64,000 bases of DNA from Mesorhizobium sophorae (GTDB lineage: Bacteria; Pseudomonadota; Alphaproteobacteria; Rhizobiales; Rhizobiaceae): positions 496,001 through 560,000 of the forward strand of contig NZ_NNRI01000021.1 in the NCBI RefSeq assembly GCF_002270415.1, given 5' to 3'. Under the pieces are notes generated by a model. It ran no database searches. It had not been told where the DNA came from and saw nothing but the letters and a program-made list of their open reading frames with translations. Within the stretch, counting starts at the first letter, position 1; each line of letters begins with the position of its first letter. This document shows positions 48,216-56,314 of the stretch, piece after piece. A program made the position numbers and the translations under genes.

Positions 48216-50450
48216 ATGACTCTGCCAAATGCGGTAGTGAAACCATCGGTCCTCCCGTCCGATCCGCGGTTTTCATCAGGCCCTTGCCGTAAACACCCCG
48301 GTTGGAGCGTGCACCCAACTATGCTGCGCTATGTTGGACGAAGTCACCGGAGCTCCGAGGGAGCAGGAAGGTTGGGAGAGGTAATCAGTCGCATGGCCTC
48401 CATGCTAGAGCTGCCTGATAACTGGCTCTGCGGAATCGTGCCCGGTTCAGGCACTGGCGCCTGCAGCATGGCCTTACAAAATCTACTCGGCCCGTTACCA
48501 GTCGAGACATTCTTGTCAGACAGCTTCTCGCAGTATTGGGCAAATGAGATCGATACGTTGGCGCTTGCCCCCCAACGGCGGCACATCAGTGCTTACGGAG
48601 ATTTTCCGAACACGAGCAGGATTGATCCCAATCACGACATCGTTCTGGTGCTAAACGGCACCAGCAGCGGCGTTTGCCCACCGGATCTTGACTGGATTCT
48701 TTCTGACCGTGCCGGGCTTGTGATCGCAGATGCCGTCTCGGCAGTTTTTACGAGGCCCATCGACTACGATCGGATCGATGTTCTGTGCTGGTCATGGCAG
48801 AAGGCGCTTGGGGGTGAGGGCGGCCATGGCATGATCGCGCTCTCGCCTCGGGCCCAGGCACGGCTAAATGTCGGCGGACCCAAGCCTATATCCAGGCTCA
48901 TGAGACTGCACAACGCCGACGGATCTGTGAACAAAGCGTTCTTTGGCGGCCGCACGATCTCGACCCCGAGCATGTTCGCCGTCGAGGATATCCACTCTGC
49001 ACTCGACTGGGCCGAAGCGTGCGGTGGACTATCCGGGCTTCTGAACAGGGTTGCCAAGAATTATGCTGTCATGGACGACTGGGTGAACTCTATTCCTTGG
49101 ATCGATTGGACCTGCACCAATCCGGCAGCTCGCTCCGCCTGTTCAATCACTCTTCGCCTTGTACGTGAGCAGCTCACCGCCGGCGAGACAGATCACGGCG
49201 GCAAAATCGTTGCTGAGATGATCCGTCTACTCGAAGCCGAAGGCGCGGCTTTTGACATCTGGAGCTACGGTGACGCGCCACCAGGATTTCGGATATGGGC
49301 GGGGCCTACGGTCGAGGCAGATGACTTGGCGATTTTATGTGATTGGCTGGCCTGGGCTTATAGCGAGACGTGCGAGGGCAGCATACCACCCGAACCGATA
49401 GTCGTGCGTCACGGCAACTTTCCGCCCTCAACCGCGCGCGCGGTTCAGCCAAGGGAGGAGTCGGCTTGTCCTCCACCCGCCGCCGCCGAAGCCCCACCTT
49501 CCCAAACACTGGCAGATTGCTATGACGCGATACTTTTCGACGCGACGGGGGTCCTGGTCAGCGAAAATGACGCCCTCCCCGGCGCTGCTGATATCTTGGC
49601 CCGACTTAATATGTCCGGTAAGCCATACTACATCGTGACGAATATCAGTAGCGGATCGGATGAAACGATATTCGCACGTCTCCGCAGCGCCGGACTTCCG
49701 ATTCCCGCTGTGGACCGAATTGTGTCGGCGGGAGGTGTTGCCCGACAGCCCGTACGCGAAGAGCTGGCAGCCGGTCGGCTTGTTTCGTGCCTGGGGAGTT
49801 CACACGCTGCGCATGACATTTTCGGCAAGCATCCAAATCTTCGTTGCGCTGATACGGCAGAGACATTCGACACACTCGTGGTGCTCGACGACGAAGGTTT
49901 CGACTTTAAGCGGGCTGCCGATAACATCCTGTCAACCTTTCAACGCAGACTGATCGAGACGGGCGAAATGCCCCGTATAATAGCGGCAAACACGGACATC
50001 ATTTATCCTAGCAAAAACGGCACACTCGTCTTTGGACCGGGCATAATAGGGCCAATGCTTCAAGCTGGACTAGCGCCCTTCGGTGCTCCTCCAATCTCAG
50101 TAGAGATTATGGGCAAACCAGGAAAAGCGATTTTCGAAAAGTGCATCGCTCGGGCCGGTACCGACCGTCTTTTGATGGTCGGCGATCAGGTTGATACGGA
50201 TATCAAGGGCGCAAAGGCTGCCGGGCTCGACGCACTTCTTGTAACCACTGGCCTCAACAGCCGCGGCGAGTTGCGTCAAGGCGATAACGGCGCTCCCGAC
50301 TATGTCGCAAAGAACCTTGGTCAGGTCTTCGACGGAAGTTTGTTTCGACACCTTCGATCGGCGAAGCATTCCAGGACAACAAATCAAGCCTGGGCAGCTT
50401 GGAACGAGAATTGTGGAGGGGATAAGGCGCATATTGGGGAGAGCGGTTGA
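48216..50450 (+). CDS. Fusion of phosphoserine-aminotransferase-like and HAD-superfamily domains
   Basis: 744 aa. Residues 1-390 are a class V aminotransferase of the SerC type (RFSSGPCRKHPGWS, GIVPGSGTGACSMALQNLLG) with the PLP lysine K196 in WSWQKALGGEGGHG. A Pro/Ala-rich linker (about 391-435) follows, then a NagD-like HAD domain. In the HAD domain D442 starts ILFDATGVL, so the second Asp of DxD is Thr444; motif II is VTNIS, and motif IV MVGDQVDTDIKGAKAAGLDA is intact. Expected chemistry: transamination of a phospho-oxo acid, then dephosphorylation, unless the Thr abolishes it. AGAGGAAG precedes the ATG. Confidence 0.85.
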   Translation: MTLPNAVVKPSVLPSDPRFSSGPCRKHPGWSVHPTMLRYVGRSHRSSEGAGRLGEVISRMASMLELPDNWLCGIVPGSGTGACSMALQNLLGPLPVETFLSDSFSQYWANEIDTLALAPQRRHISAYGDFPNTSRIDPNHDIVLVLNGTSSGVCPPDLDWILSDRAGLVIADAVSAVFTRPIDYDRIDVLCWSWQKALGGEGGHGMIALSPRAQARLNVGGPKPISRLMRLHNADGSVNKAFFGGRTISTPSMFAVEDIHSALDWAEACGGLSGLLNRVAKNYAVMDDWVNSIPWIDWTCTNPAARSACSITLRLVREQLTAGETDHGGKIVAEMIRLLEAEGAAFDIWSYGDAPPGFRIWAGPTVEADDLAILCDWLAWAYSETCEGSIPPEPIVVRHGNFPPSTARAVQPREESACPPPAAAEAPPSQTLADCYDAILFDATGVLVSENDALPGAADILARLNMSGKPYYIVTNISSGSDETIFARLRSAGLPIPAVDRIVSAGGVARQPVREELAAGRLVSCLGSSHAAHDIFGKHPNLRCADTAETFDTLVVLDDEGFDFKRAADNILSTFQRRLIETGEMPRIIAANTDIIYPSKNGTLVFGPGIIGPMLQAGLAPFGAPPISVEIMGKPGKAIFEKCIARAGTDRLLMVGDQVDTDIKGAKAAGLDALLVTTGLNSRGELRQGDNGAPDYVAKNLGQVFDGSLFRHLRSAKHSRTTNQAWAAWNENCGGDKAHIGESG

Positions 50451-51048
50451 ACTGCAGCATGGTTGGAGGGAGATGGCGATAATCGTTTGGACTATTGGCC
50501 CTCCGAGATTTGTCGCTGATTTGCAAAGAGCACTGGCGGATGTAGTGGGACGACAGTGATGTCAGGCAACAAGACAGGCACGAAGATGATCATTATCGCC
50601 GCGTGGAAGTGATTACGGGCCGTCGATGCGGCGCGACTGGAGAGATGAGGCAGATCGTTGCGGAAAGTGCGCTGCCGGGCGCTAATATCATCGCACGGCG
50701 TCAGCCGCGGCTTGATTTAAGTCTGGCCGCGGCAGTCAAGGGCTAGTGAACCCAGACCTGACGACGGAGACGACAGCTCTGCAATTTGTGTTGATTACGA
50801 TTGCCAACCAGGCGCGGCGGGTTGAGCGCAGCGGCGGCGCTTAGTTGCGCTGGACGCGGCCGCTGTTGCGGCCGATCCTGTTGCGGCTACGTCTTTATCT
50901 TCCGGCCCAAGCGCACTGATGGGCTGCGGCTCATATCCTGGGATGGCACACGCGCGCTCTAATGAGGACGCGTGTTTGCCGTCCCAGCGAGGAGGAGGTG
51001 CAGGATCTGGGGGCAACCGAAGGTTCCATGTCGTATGAAAGGAAAGTG
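50451..51048. other. Mostly decayed region with IS66 tnpA remnant
   Basis: About 600 bp without an intact gene. A plus-strand stretch at 50584-50720 reads DDHYRRVEVITGRR, then RQIVAESALPGANI, typical of the IS66-family TnpA start. A weak regulon-like palindrome CGACAGTGATGTCA lies at 50551-50564. The 5' region of the second GntR gene is at the right edge. Confidence 0.6.
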
Positions 51049-51795
51049 ATGACTAAGAAAAAGACCGTTCGCAATAACGCGAGCATGGCGGTCATCGGCA
51101 AGGAAACCGGAAGCGCAAGGGTTTATTCCGAGCTCCGCCGCAATATCCTCAGCATGTCTTTGCCGCCGAGTTATCCGTTGGACGAGGTCAGCCTCAGTCA
51201 GCATTTCAATCTTTCGAGATCGCCGATACGCGAAGCGCTGGTCAGGCTGGCGAGCGAAGGGCTCGTTCTAACGCTTCCGAACAGAAGCACCATCGTCGCC
51301 CCGCTCGATTTCCGCAGCGTACCCGAATATTTGGACGCCCTCGACCTCCTGCAACGCGCCACGCACCGGTCGGCGGCTGTGTGCAGGTCGGACGAAGAAC
51401 TTAAGGAAGTCGAGGAGGCCGACCGGTCCTGTAGCTTGGCCGCACAAGAAAGCTATGAGAGCGGAGAGTGGCTGGCGATCATCGAGGGAAACTATAATTT
51501 CCACATGACGATCGCGAGAGCGGGCCGGAACCAATATTTATCTAGCTTTTACAAACGCGTTCTTGATGAAGGCAGACGTATGCTTTATTTCCACAACGAA
51601 TTCCTTTCCAAAAGCCTCGGAACGACCGCGGATCGGCTTAATCTCGGTCACGCCGAGATCGTGGAGGCCATTCGCGACCGGAACGCCGACCGAGCCGAGC
51701 AGTTGGCGTACGAGCACGCTAGCCAGTTTAAGGGGACCTTTCTCGAGTATCTGGAGCAGTCAGTCACGTCAAAAGTGAAGATCGTGATGGCTTAA
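51049..51795 (+). CDS. GntR-family transcriptional regulator, FadR subfamily (FCD domain), copy 2
   Basis: 248 aa. Winged-helix (RVYSELRRNILSMSLPPSYP, LSRSPIREALVRLASEGLVL), then FCD domain with NFHMTIARAGRN and AYEHASQFKGTFLEYLEQSV. The start at 51049 follows AAAGGAAAGTG. It is a paralogue of the protein at 37644-38381: the recognition-helix region (LSRSPIREALVRLASEGLV) is identical, so both probably bind the same operator, while the ligand domain differs more. It ends 19 bp before a remnant of an epimerase gene on the other strand. Confidence 0.9.
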   Translation: MTKKKTVRNNASMAVIGKETGSARVYSELRRNILSMSLPPSYPLDEVSLSQHFNLSRSPIREALVRLASEGLVLTLPNRSTIVAPLDFRSVPEYLDALDLLQRATHRSAAVCRSDEELKEVEEADRSCSLAAQESYESGEWLAIIEGNYNFHMTIARAGRNQYLSSFYKRVLDEGRRMLYFHNEFLSKSLGTTADRLNLGHAEIVEAIRDRNADRAEQLAYEHASQFKGTFLEYLEQSVTSKVKIVMA

Positions 51796-51813
51796 GCCGC
51801 GTCAGCCGCGAGA

Positions 51814-51832
51814 TTATTTGAGCAGGTCGAGG
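51814..51832 (-). pseudogene. Last codons of a second hydroxyproline-epimerase gene
   Basis: TTATTTGAGCAGGTCGAGG, complement of codons ..LDLLK-stop, nearly identical to the end of the epimerase at 22517-22536 (TTACTTGAGCAGGTCGAAGG). It is cut by IS6 at 51833. The gntR-epimerase convergent order repeats that at 22345-23551. Confidence 0.7.
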
Positions 51833-51871
51833 GGTAGCGTCGCCTTAACGTTTTCGGCGGACTTTACGGGC

Positions 51872-52155
51872 ATGAGCCCGCACCCGCCCACCGATATTAT
51901 GACGCTCCGATACAAGCGTCATCGTTTTCCTGCCGAGATCATAGCGCATGCGGCGTGGCTCGACTTCCGATTTCCACTGAGCCTGCGTCATGTGGAAGAT
52001 ATTCTGGCCGAGCGCGGCATCGAAGTCTCGTTCCAGACTGTCGCGGAATGGGCTGCCAAGTTCGGCCGCGGATATGCCCGCTCCATCCGGCGGCGGTCCA
52101 GGGGCAGTTTTGCCGACAAGTGGCATCTCGACGAAATGGTCGTTGCTATCAAGGG
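51872..52155 (+). pseudogene. IS6 transposase, N-terminal piece
   Basis: MSPHPPTDIMTLRYKRHRFP to KWHLDEMVVAIKG, identical in translation to the copy at 38668-39395. It stops at the IS21 insertion. Confidence 0.88.
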
Positions 52156-52239
52156 TGTTAACGGCTGCGAGAAAGCGCGGACAAATGGTGCCGAGGATTG
52201 TGGAGGAGAAAGCGGCCCGATGGGGCCGCTTTGTATTTT

Positions 52240-52488
52240 TTACCAGGAGGGATCGAGAGGATGGGGCTTTTGCCCTGTCTGCTCGTCGCTGGAAGGGTGC
52301 TGATGGTCAGGGGCTTGTTGGTGACGGACAAACTGCTGGATGTGGGGAGCGTAACGGCTCCAGATGCAGTCTCGCAGATCGTCGAGGAGTTCGAAGACGG
52401 CGGCTGCTTGCTCGGGTGTCCATTCGGCATTGACGATGAACTGGATTCCACGCCCGAGACCGGACGGCTGATGAGGATTTCCGGTCAT
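52240..52488 (-). CDS. Small protein at the 3' end of the IS21 operon (82 aa)
   Basis: Its ATG overlaps the istB stop (ATGA at 52485-52488). It reads MTGNPHQPSGLGRGIQFIVN, then AEWTPEQAAAVFELLDDLRD and CIWSRYAPHIQQFVRHQQAP. The WTPEQA...ELLDDLRD helix pattern recurs, from memory, in small proteins next to other proteobacterial transposases. The coupled start supports it being real. Function unknown. Confidence 0.6.
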   Translation of the reverse strand: MTGNPHQPSGLGRGIQFIVNAEWTPEQAAAVFELLDDLRDCIWSRYAPHIQQFVRHQQAPDHQHPSSDEQTGQKPHPLDPSW

Positions 52489-53258
52489 GCTGCAGGCTCC
52501 TTTTCGTCAGCGGCGTGGCTGGTGCGTTGTTGACGCTGCGCCTTCGAGCGCTCGGAGGCTTCCTTGAAGCGGTAAGAATCGCCTTCGATGGGAATGACCT
52601 CACAATGGTGCAAAAGGCGATCGACCAGACTGACGACGCAGGCGGCATTGGGGAAGACCTCCGACCATTGCGCGAAGGGCTTGTTGGTGGTGACGATGGT
52701 CGAGCGTTTCTCGTATCGGCGGCTGATGAGATCGAACAGCAGATCGGCATGACGGTTGGAATAGGAGAGATATCCGACCTCGTCGATGACCAGGATATCG
52801 GGCGCCGCATAGTACTGCAGCTTTCGGCGGAGCATGGAATCGCTGTCGATGGCGGCGAGCTCGCCGAGCATTTCGCTGGCGGTGCGGAAGAGGACCGAAT
52901 GGCCGGCGACCAGCGCCTGGTAGGCGACGTTAAGAGCGAGCGTGGACTTGCCGACGCCGTTAGGGCCGATAAGGACGATGTTGGCGGCCTCCTTGACGAA
53001 GGACAGCGTCATCAGTTCCTCGATGGCGGCGCGATCGATACGACGCGGCCATTTCCAGTCGTAATCGGCCAGTTGCCTGAAGTGGCCAAGCCTGGCGGCG
53101 CGCATGCGTCGCCGCAATGAGCGGTCGGAGCGCTCTTCTTCCTCCCATTGAAGCACGGCGGCCAGCCACGGCGCGTCGGCGATTTCGTCCCAGTGGGCGA
53201 TCAGGCCATTGAGGCGCAGCGCCCTGGCGCGGTTGAACAGGATGCCGGGATTATTCAT
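52485..53258 (-). CDS. istB: IS21 transposition helper ATPase IstB
   Basis: 257 aa AAA+ ATPase. Walker A in LIGPNGVGKSTLALNVA, Walker B in DILVIDEVGYLSYSNRHADL, sensor region IVTTNKPFAQWSEVFPNAAC and VVSLVDRLLHHCEVIPIEGD. The start at 53258 overlaps the end of istA by 8 bp. It assembles on target DNA and recruits IstA. Confidence 0.93.
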   Translation of the reverse strand: MNNPGILFNRARALRLNGLIAHWDEIADAPWLAAVLQWEEEERSDRSLRRRMRAARLGHFRQLADYDWKWPRRIDRAAIEELMTLSFVKEAANIVLIGPNGVGKSTLALNVAYQALVAGHSVLFRTASEMLGELAAIDSDSMLRRKLQYYAAPDILVIDEVGYLSYSNRHADLLFDLISRRYEKRSTIVTTNKPFAQWSEVFPNAACVVSLVDRLLHHCEVIPIEGDSYRFKEASERSKAQRQQRTSHAADEKEPAA

Positions 53259-54783
53259 CGTCGTTGCCTGCGGAAGTGAGTTGATCGTAACGGTCGAGCT
53301 TGTGGGGCTGTACGACCGTATCCTTTTTGCGGACATGCTCCGGCAGCCTTGTTTCGACCGGCGGTGGAGCGCCACGCGCGATCCGGCGGCGTTCGAGCGC
53401 GACGTGAACCGATCTCGAATGAGAGGCCCCGGCCTGCAAGGCATCTTCGACGGCGGCCTGGAGTTCGGTGGCGCCGTAGAGGTCGAGCAGTTTGAGCATG
53501 GCATTGGTGATCGCGCCGATATTGGCGCCGCGCTCGGCGGCGTGGATCATCAGTTTCTGGCAGGCCGGCACGGCGCGCGTCAAACTGTTGAGGCCCCGAT
53601 GCTGGCGCGCTTCGCGCTTGACGGCGACGAGCGCCTTGAGGTGCCGGGGGTCTTCGATCTGCTGGCCCCGGTCGTAGCTGCGGCGGTGGCTGGCGATCAT
53701 CGTGGCGGCATCGAATATCCGGACCTGGGCGAGATCGGCGCGCACGGTGAGCGTGCGCCGGACATGAGTATGGGGAACCGAGTAATCGTTCAGGTCGAAG
53801 CGGACATAGGGTGTCTTTCCGACCTTCGCGGCGATCTGCTCCTCGATGGGGTACGGGTTGGTGGGCAATGGCAGAAGCATGGGCTGCTCCTGCGCAAACA
53901 CCTGACGAACCGTCATCGTCCGGTCCTCGGGGCATGGCCGGTCGGCGGCCTGGTTGCGGCACCATTGTTCGGCCTGGGCATTCAGATCGTCGAGGTCCTT
54001 GAACTTGCGGGCGATGAAGAAGGCTTCCCGGATGTGGCGAATGGCGCGCTCGACGCGGCCCTTTTCGTTGCCCCGCGCCACGGCGACGGGACGGGGCTCG
54101 AAGCGATAATGGCCCGCGAAGGCCAGAAGTGTCGGATGGAACCGGATGGCATCGCCGTGACGCTCAAGCACAGCGCTCTTAAGGTTGTCATAGAGCAGCA
54201 CCCTGGGCAAACCATTCCAGGCGTTGAACGCACCGGCGTGGCCGCGCAGGAAGTTTTCCATGCGGGCATCAAGAAAGAAGCGCAGATAGATGTCGCGCGA
54301 GTAGGACAACACCATGACGAAGGCCATCAGCGGGCGGCGAGCCTTGCCGATTTCGATGTGACCAAAATGCGCCCAGTCGACCTGGCCTTGCTCGCCCGGC
54401 AGGGTGCGCAGACGCAGGAACGCTTCCGCAGCCTTGCGCGGACGGTGGAGCGCGATCATATGCCGGAAGTGGGAGGACGAGCCCTTGTAGCCGCGCTCCT
54501 GCACCATCCCGTACAGGCGGCTGGCGGTCAGGTCTGGATATGTCTCAAGCGTCCGCTGGACGAACGGCAGATACTGGTCGACCTCGGCGGGACGTATCAC
54601 CGGCCTGTGGCGGGGCAGACCGGCCTCCTTCAGAACCCGGAAGACCGTCGTATGGTGGCAATGCAATTGCGTTGCGATCGTTCCACAGCGCCACCTCTCA
54701 ACGTGGTACAGGCGCAGGATCATCGCTTCCTTCTCGGCGGATATGGTCATCGGTTGGGTCTCCATAGTCGTGTTGACGGACAT
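53251..54783 (-). CDS. istA: IS21 transposase IstA
   Basis: 510 aa. N-terminal HTH (CHHTTVFRVLKEAGLPRHRP), then the rve DDE core: GEQGQVDWAHFGHIEIGKAR (first D), VLLYDNLKSAVLERHGDAIR (second D), NEKGRVERAIRHIREAFFIA (E). A Mu-type C-terminal beta-barrel follows. Complete length, no frameshift. A very long open frame on the opposite strand is an artefact of its GC-rich codons. Confidence 0.93.
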   Translation of the reverse strand: MSVNTTMETQPMTISAEKEAMILRLYHVERWRCGTIATQLHCHHTTVFRVLKEAGLPRHRPVIRPAEVDQYLPFVQRTLETYPDLTASRLYGMVQERGYKGSSSHFRHMIALHRPRKAAEAFLRLRTLPGEQGQVDWAHFGHIEIGKARRPLMAFVMVLSYSRDIYLRFFLDARMENFLRGHAGAFNAWNGLPRVLLYDNLKSAVLERHGDAIRFHPTLLAFAGHYRFEPRPVAVARGNEKGRVERAIRHIREAFFIARKFKDLDDLNAQAEQWCRNQAADRPCPEDRTMTVRQVFAQEQPMLLPLPTNPYPIEEQIAAKVGKTPYVRFDLNDYSVPHTHVRRTLTVRADLAQVRIFDAATMIASHRRSYDRGQQIEDPRHLKALVAVKREARQHRGLNSLTRAVPACQKLMIHAAERGANIGAITNAMLKLLDLYGATELQAAVEDALQAGASHSRSVHVALERRRIARGAPPPVETRLPEHVRKKDTVVQPHKLDRYDQLTSAGNDDE

Positions 54784-55195
54784 AGGCCCCTCGGCGACGC
54801 ACGAAGCCGCCGCGAAAGAACGGCGGCAGCCGACAACTGCAGCGCCGGCAGCACGGAGCCGGAGGGATCGATGGCACCGCTTCAGCGGTGACGTCGTCCA
54901 GTGCGACGGTGCCGTCGATCAGGGGCGCGTTCAGTCGTGAACCATCCGGCAGACAAGGTGCAGACTGATGCGTCACGTTGTTTTTGCAGCGCTGGCGATA
55001 TCGGCGGGAGCGGTCGGCGTGGGCAAAGCGGCCCCGGCGGGTGTTCTGGTAGCGCAGCCCCGCCGCACGCAGACTGTCACGGCGGGCTTCATGGGCGCAG
55101 TCAGAACCACAGAAGCGCTGACCCCGATCGCAATGCCGGCAAAGCAAGACCTGTGAGCGGCACCGTGCGCAGAGAAAGAAACGACCGGTTTGCAT
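54698..55195 (-). CDS. Cys-rich accessory protein of the IS21 element
   Basis: Up to 165 aa. The N-terminal 65 residues form a compact Cys/Arg-rich module: FFLCARCRSQVLLCRHCDRG, QRFCGSDCAHEARRDSLRAA, then GLRYQNTRRGRFAHADRSRR, followed by NNVTHQSAP. The spacing CxxC...CxxC...C...C suggests zinc binding. The arginine-rich tail suggests nucleic-acid contact. It lies upstream of istA and overlaps its 5' end by 86 bp. I recall similar proteins beside IS21-like elements in Proteobacteria; function unknown. Confidence 0.65.
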   Translation of the reverse strand: MQTGRFFLCARCRSQVLLCRHCDRGQRFCGSDCAHEARRDSLRAAGLRYQNTRRGRFAHADRSRRYRQRCKNNVTHQSAPCLPDGSRLNAPLIDGTVALDDVTAEAVPSIPPAPCCRRCSCRLPPFFRGGFVRRRGAYVRQHDYGDPTDDHIRREGSDDPAPVPR

Positions 55196-55415
55196 TGCGG
55201 CGGCGAACCTCTCGGAACGCCGTCGGGATTGCGGGGAAAAGCTCGACGGAATGCGCCAATGCCATTATGCTGGCGCATACCGTGAACCAGTCGGCATCAG
55301 TGCCCGGGGACCTGCAAGTCCCCTCACACGGGCCGTTGGGATAGGACATCGAGTTTACGTGGTAGTGGGTCGATGTCTGATTGCGGCGCTCCGCACATGT
55401 AGCATGCGCGGACGC

Positions 55416-55469
55416 AGCGCGGGATGCGCCTCAGTCGCCCTCCGGGCTCCTGTCGGCGCATCCCGCGCT
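55416..55469. repeat. 15-bp perfect stem-loop in the IS21 upstream region
   Basis: AGCGCGGGATGCGCC and its exact complement GGCGCATCCCGCGCT with a 24-nt loop. It lies between the IS21 end and its first gene, where a hairpin could block transcription entering from outside. Confidence 0.7.
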
Positions 55470-55581
55470 CTCATCCCCAACCAAATCAGATCATCAGCGT
55501 CATTCAGCACCACTCCGAGCCGAATTCCGCATCAATTCCCTCTCGGCGCCATCTATACGCGGTTCTCAACCGCCATCGACA

Positions 55582-56030
55582 AAGGGCAAGAAATTCTGGC
55601 TGTGGCGGGTCGTCGATGCCGATAGCTATGTTCTCGATGCCTTGATCCAGAGCCGCCGGAATAAGAAGGCGGCCTTGAAGCTGATGCGAAAGCTGCTGAA
55701 AGGGCAAGGCATCACGCCGCGCGTCATGATCCCCGACAAGCTCAGATCCTACGATGCGGCCAAAGGGAAATCATGCCAGGTGTCGAGCATCGATCGCATA
55801 AGGGGCTGAATAACCGAGCGGAGAATTCTCATCTGGCAGTTCGGCGGCGAGAACGAGGTATGATCCGGTTCAAGTCGGCACGACAATGCCAGCGCTTCGT
55901 TTCCATCCATGGCCCGATCGCCAACCTCTTCAATCTTCACCGGAAACATCTGATAGCCGCCGATCACCGCGACATTCGAGCCGCCGCTATGGCGGTCTGG
56001 AGGCAAATCGCTTTGTCGACAGCCGCGTGA
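55582..56030 (+). pseudogene. IS6 transposase, C-terminal piece with -1 frameshift
   Basis: GKKFWLWRVVDADSYVLDAL, KLMRKLLKGQGITPRVMIPD, then the frame change at AAAGGGAAATCATG and MPGVEHRSHKGLNNRAENSH through to the stop. Same defect as copy 1 at 38930. Confidence 0.85.
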
Positions 56031-56082
56031 AGAGGCCACATCGGGGCATCCCGTGCCCAACCCAAGTTAAGGCGACGCCACC

Positions 56083-56314
56083 CTCCTCGGAGCTTCTTGA
56101 TTGCTGGCCAGTCGCCCGCCTTTGCCCCCAGACCTCGTGTTCTCAAAACCGCGATGACGTGCTCCCGCAAATCGCTTTTCCTTATCGGTCTGTCCTTCAA
56201 ACGAGGCCGGGGTCTAATCCCAACTGCAGGAAGGTACTCTTGGACGCTACCTGTCAGGAAAGATGTTGAGGCTTAACTGCCGGCGGAAGCCGGTGTGTCG
56301 CTGCGACGTCCGCT
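56083..56314. other. IS debris between IS6 and the oxygenase gene
   Basis: A minus-strand frame ending at the IS6 edge reads MKDRPIRKSDLREHVIAVLR then TRGLGAKAGDWPAIKKL, perhaps the start of a truncated gene. No family assigned. Confidence 0.35.

Larger units (their letters stand above)
52156..55581 (-). mobile_element. IS21-family element, apparently complete, with two accessory genes
   Basis: 3,426 bp starting TGTTAACGGCTG and, on the complement, TGTCGATGGCGG, flanked by a 5-bp direct repeat AAGGG (52151-52155, 55582-55586). Gene order on the minus strand: Cys-rich small protein, istA, istB, 82-aa protein, all overlapping. Insertion is in an IS6 transposase gene. It looks like the youngest and most intact element in the window. 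Confidence 0.9.
51833..56082 (+). mobile_element. IS6-family element, copy 2, split by IS21
   Basis: Ends GGTAGCGTCGCCTTAAC at 51833 and the complement of GGTGGCGTCGCCTTAAC at 56066-56082. The transposase is in two pieces: 51872-52155 (N-terminal, to MVVAIKG) and 55582-56030 (GKKFWLWRVVDADSY onward), with the -1 frameshift also seen in copy 1 at about 55765. The whole 3.4-kb IS21 lies between. Confidence 0.88.

Noticed and set aside
50551..50564. CGACAGTGATGTCA as a further regulon operator
   Set aside because: One arm mismatch, 485 bp before the nearest downstream start and within IS66 debris. Too weak to list with the others.
53209..54891. A 560-codon open frame on the plus strand opposite istA
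   Set aside because: It is the antisense of istA/istB in GC-rich DNA. No motifs, no ribosome site, while the opposite strand has a full IstA.
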